Source: a bacterium (GTDB lineage: Bacteria; Electryoneota; B3-LCP). Taken from it: a DNA stretch of 37,290 nucleotides. The notes below the pieces were generated by a model. That model saw nothing but the letters and a program-made list of their open reading frames with translations. It was not told the DNA's origin and did no database searches. Below are positions 34,916-37,290 of this stretch, one piece after another (positions within the stretch are counted from its first letter, which is position 1; each line of letters opens with the position of its first letter). Both the position numbers and the translations under genes were made by a program. The stretch is taken from the NCBI GenBank assembly GCA_026394195.1, contig JAPKYS010000041.1, forward strand, positions 1 through 37,290, read 5' to 3'.

Positions 34916-35896
34916 TCAGCTTTCCCGACCGTGGACTGGTATTTTCAATGCGGCTCGCAACCGGGCGCTGCGCGCTTGTGGATTTAATCTTATCTCTTTA
35001 GGAGTCGGACGAAACGAAGCGCCTAATATTTTAGCTTCAGGTTTCTTATTACAAACACAGATCGGAAGTGTCGGCGGACAGGTGCAGCCCTTGCTTTTGG
35101 CAGCAAAAAACCTTTTAGCGCGGCGGTCTTCCAGGGAATGATAGGTCAACACACAGAATACGCCGCCTGCTTTCAGAACCTCCCAGCCTTCCGCCAATCC
35201 TTTTTCCAGATGCTCAAGCTCCTGGTTCACTTCAATGCGGAGCGCCTGGAAAATGCGCGATAGCGCTTTGATGTAGAATCGTTCCGGCACTGATCCCCTG
35301 ATTGATTCAGCCAACTGCCGGGTCGTCTCGATCGCCACACTTTTTCTGGCTTCGACAATTCGTGTGGCGATCCGAGGGGACATGGGCTCCTCTCCATACT
35401 TGAAAAAGACGTCCCGCAACTCCGCAGTCGAATACTCGTTGACAACGTCGAATGCGCTGCTGGTCAATCGGGGATCAAATCGCATGTCCAAAGGATAGTC
35501 CCGCATATATGAAAACCCGCGCTCCGATTCCAATTGGTCCGTCGATAACCCAAAGTCCAACAGAATGACGTCGACGGAATTTTGCTTCAGGTGCTTCCGA
35601 ATTTCCGAGTAACTTTCCTGAATGTACGTTACTCTGACGTCTTCGCCGATCTGCTTTCGCGCCATTTTCAGCGCTTCCGGATCGCGGTCGAAGCAGACCA
35701 TTCGCCCCATGGGGGAGAGTCGCTGCAGCAACACGGCAGCGTGCCCTCCCCCACCCACGGTGCCATCAACGATGGTATCTAACAACGCGGACTTATCCGG
35801 CAAAGAACGCAAGATCATATCCATCACCTGTTCAACCATGACCGGTTGATGGTGAGTGATAAAATCGGAATGATCAGATTGATCGGAAGTCGTCAA
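34916..35896 (-). CDS. rsmH: 16S rRNA (cytosine-1402 N4) methyltransferase RsmH (MraW)
   Basis: The protein has 326 residues from a TTG start with a weak ribosome site. The first conserved segment ITHHQPVMVEQVMDMILRSL begins 13 codons in, so no later start is possible. Visible: the SAM-binding DGTVGGGGHAAVLLQRLSPM, FDRDPEALKMARKQIG, DVILLDFGLSTDQLESERGF, and the C-terminal VLTYHSLEDRRAKRFFAAKS. It methylates the ribosomal P site and is a constant companion of mraZ. Confidence 0.95.
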   Translation of the reverse strand: MTTSDQSDHSDFITHHQPVMVEQVMDMILRSLPDKSALLDTIVDGTVGGGGHAAVLLQRLSPMGRMVCFDRDPEALKMARKQIGEDVRVTYIQESYSEIRKHLKQNSVDVILLDFGLSTDQLESERGFSYMRDYPLDMRFDPRLTSSAFDVVNEYSTAELRDVFFKYGEEPMSPRIATRIVEARKSVAIETTRQLAESIRGSVPERFYIKALSRIFQALRIEVNQELEHLEKGLAEGWEVLKAGGVFCVLTYHSLEDRRAKRFFAAKSKGCTCPPTLPICVCNKKPEAKILGASFRPTPKEIRLNPQARSARLRAALKIPVHGRES

Positions 35897-35928
35897 CTTC
35901 GAGTGAAGGGTTTGCGATTTAACGGGAC

Positions 35929-36459
35929 TTAGGAACTCGGACCACTGCCGTCCTCGGGCTTGCCGGAAGCTCCCGCAAGGAACTTTTCCAATATCGATTC
36001 AACCGTGTCTTCACCCACTTCGATGTACTTATCGTAGATGGCAGGATTCCAGAGCTCGACTCGATCCCCCATGCCGATGATCAGGACGTCCTTTTCAAGT
36101 TGCGCCATGGCAACCAGGCGGGGTGGGATGGTGATGCGGCCCTGAGCGTCAAAGGTGGATTCGCGGGCGCCACTGGCTAACAGACGCTGCAGACGACGTT
36201 GCTGTTCGGGTGAATAGGGTGAGCGGTTGAATTCGATCCGATGCTTTTCCCAGACGTCTCGCGGGAATACGAACAGACATCCATCCAGCCCGCGCGTGAT
36301 GACCACGCGGTCTTTTGATTCTTCGGACAGAGCCCGCCGGAAGGGAGCCGGAAAATTAATTCGCCCCCGATGATCGATCGTGTAATCGAAAGAGTCGGTG
36401 AATGAGTTCGGAAAAGGATTGAATTCCGGACTCTCAGGTGTTGTCACTTTTTTGGGCAT
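35929..36459 (-). CDS. mraZ: MraZ, transcriptional regulator of the dcw cluster
   Basis: The protein has 176 residues from the ATG at 36459. A GTG three codons upstream lies inside a MraZ box, so the ATG is preferred. There are two AbrB-like SpoVT folds, each with the family motif: DHRGRINFPAPFRRAL (~30-45) and DAQGRITIPPRLVAMA (~107-122). The N-terminal extension of ~25 residues is not typical. MraZ rings bind repeated TGGG-type boxes before their own gene; such boxes are present here. First gene of the cluster, 32 bases before rsmH. Confidence 0.95.
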   Translation of the reverse strand: MPKKVTTPESPEFNPFPNSFTDSFDYTIDHRGRINFPAPFRRALSEESKDRVVITRGLDGCLFVFPRDVWEKHRIEFNRSPYSPEQQRRLQRLLASGARESTFDAQGRITIPPRLVAMAQLEKDVLIIGMGDRVELWNPAIYDKYIEVGEDTVESILEKFLAGASGKPEDGSGPSS

Positions 36460-36460
36460 T

Positions 36461-36487
36461 TTACCCACACTTACCCCAAATGTGGGA
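36461..36487 (-). promoter_or_regulatory. MraZ-binding boxes
   Basis: Read on the minus strand, TTTGGGGTAAGTGTGGGTAA lies directly before the ATG and holds two GGG(G)T boxes about 10 bases apart, the spacing known for MraZ sites. An inverted TGTGGGA (36481-36487, plus strand) adds a third. They overlap the expected transcription start and ribosome-binding region. Confidence 0.65.
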
Positions 36488-36489
36488 TC

Positions 36490-36518
36490 AATATACCAAA
36501 TTCACCTCGCCGAGTCAA
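36490..36518 (-). promoter_or_regulatory. Promoter of the dcw cluster
   Basis: On the minus strand TTGACT (36513-36518), 17 bases, TATATT (36490-36495). The expected start (about 36483) falls within the MraZ boxes. Confidence 0.75.
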
Positions 36519-36727
36519 GTAAAATCTCAACTTTTTAGAAAATTCCCCTAATCAGGCTATTAGGTTAATTTCCATATATACAATTGGTTAAGATTTTATC
36601 AAGGCAGTTTTTGCCGGGTGAAATTCGGGGGGTAGTCGCGAGACCTGCTGTCGTGTGGTTCATCTCTCAAAAAAAATGCAGAAACAGAGAGATTTTCGGC
36701 TCAAAATTGACATCGCCGCCCCCCCCC

Positions 36728-36880
36728 ATGCGCAACGAAGGCAACCTCATGATCAACCACGGCATACAGAAGGAAGGCAGGCAGTGCGCCGAATGCCATA
36801 GCCCCAGCGGTATCATCGACTTCGAGAGATTGGGCTACAGCGCCGCACGCGCTCAAAAACTGCGGGAAATTGGGATGTAA
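36728..36880 (+). pseudogene. C-terminal fragment of a cytochrome c-type protein
   Basis: There are 50 codons after a run of nine C. The end NLMINHGIQKEGRQCAECHS, then GIIDFERLGYSAARAQKLRE matches the C-terminal pattern of multiheme cytochromes c, with one heme motif CAECH. The frame is open back to 36584, but that part (MVKILSRQFLPGEIRGVV...) shows no signal peptide or further heme motif, so only the last piece of a gene seems to remain. It could be a recombination remnant, or a frame shift in the C-run may hide more. Confidence 0.55.
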
Positions 36881-36910
36881 TTTGAAGTCCGCCTGTCAGG
36901 TAGGAATAAT

Positions 36911-36953
36911 AAAACGCGCCGCTTTAGGAAATCCCTTGGCGACGCGTTTTTTC
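36911..36953 (+). terminator. Terminator after the cytochrome fragment
   Basis: AAAACGCG (36911-36918) pairs with CGCGTTTT (36943-36950), with partial pairing further in, followed by TTCTCC. Confidence 0.6.
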
Positions 36954-37118
36954 TCCAGTGCGGTCCTGGATGAGGCAACAATCAGAAGAGGTCAGCGCTA
37001 CGGAAGCAAATATAATCATCGAATAACCATAAATCCAGTGCAATTTTTTGCCAGTCTGACCGAATAATAATCTATTTGTAATTATTAATCCGACCGGAAA
37101 ATACTGGACAAACTATAA
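36954..37118. other. Intergenic stretch without recognised content
   Basis: No supported gene or motif is seen between the terminator and the hairpin repeat. A reading frame of 65 codons runs through the terminator and is not believed. Confidence 0.4.
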
Positions 37119-37180
37119 GCTGTCATTCCCGCAAGCGAAGCGCGTCGGGAATCGGACAGCCGCTTCCGAACAATTCGGAA
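37119..37180. repeat. Dispersed hairpin repeat, copy 3 (two hairpins)
   Basis: The first hairpin (37119-37160) closes with GCTGTC/GACAGC and an inner ATTCCCG/CGGGAAT stem. A second small stem, TTCCGA/TCGGAA around ACAAT, follows. The plan matches 3851-3929, with paired changes in the stems. Confidence 0.6.
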
Positions 37181-37236
37181 TAGCGGGCGAACACTGTCCA
37201 CCCTAACGGGGTCGGGTTAATAACTATACTCCTGGC

Positions 37237-37254
37237 GGGGTCAGGGATGACCCC
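37237..37254. repeat. Short inverted repeat near the right edge
   Basis: GGGGTCA and TGACCCC flank GGGA; a related GGGGTCGGG lies at 37209-37217. The role is unknown, and the window ends 36 bases later. Confidence 0.4.
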
Positions 37255-37290
37255 GACTACGGTGACGGGGAAGGTGGTTATTATGAAATA

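Noticed and set aside
36870..37067. 65-codon plus-strand frame after the cytochrome fragment
   Set aside because: It reads through a terminator hairpin and has no ribosome site or domain signal.

Overview
The window looks like a chromosomal piece of an uncultivated Gram-negative bacterium, probably of the FCB superphylum. The pointers are C-terminal tails of the type-9-secretion type-A sorting kind (PNPFNPTTTI motif), an RND/TolC envelope pump, a meso-DAP-type MurE, and an FtsW whose usual PDxGT motif reads PSYSAS. The phylum cannot be fixed from sequence reading alone. No rRNA, tRNA or CRISPR array was seen.

Layout. (1) 1-1852: the 5' part of a transposase gene (IS1182/IS5-like) runs off the left edge. 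Its element has cut into a secreted beta-helix/TPR protein gene, which is also broken by an in-frame TGA and is therefore a pseudogene. (2) 1973-3803: a self-contained unit (promoter, secreted alpha/alpha-barrel-like protein with a sorting-type tail, terminator). (3) 4010-10356: a MarR regulator followed by a tripartite efflux pump (TolC, adaptor, RND transporter) and a strong terminator. (4) 10377-16991, minus strand: an unusual array. A promoter-driven secreted HExxH metallopeptidase gene overlaps a gene for a secreted partner protein. Behind these lie three 'orphan modules', each made of a terminator, a start-less 56-61-codon fragment beginning just before the peptidase HEIGH motif, and another divergent partner-protein paralogue. 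The paralogues share a C-terminal tag (FFITKCQNREKWKWAK); one has lost it to a nonsense codon. (5) 17038-18573: a B12-type radical SAM protein, then a 134-bp nested inverted-repeat element. (6) 18762-36518, minus strand: a complete, classically ordered dcw cluster, transcribed mraZ-rsmH-ftsL-ftsI-murE-murF-mraY-murD-ftsW-murG-murC-murB-ftsQ-ftsA-ftsZ, with 4-nt overlaps at most junctions, starting from a clear promoter with MraZ boxes. It makes lipid II and assembles the division septum; no ddl gene lies in it. (7) 36530-37290: a C-terminal cytochrome c fragment with one CxxCH motif, a terminator, and dispersed hairpin repeats.

The most interesting region is the metallopeptidase/partner array. 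Near-identical ~150-bp junction blocks (partner tag, terminator, peptidase HEIGHTV core) are separated by strongly diverged sequence. That layout resembles the displaced C-terminal/partner modules of polymorphic secreted systems or silent-cassette variation loci. The arrangement is read directly from the sequence; its function is inference.
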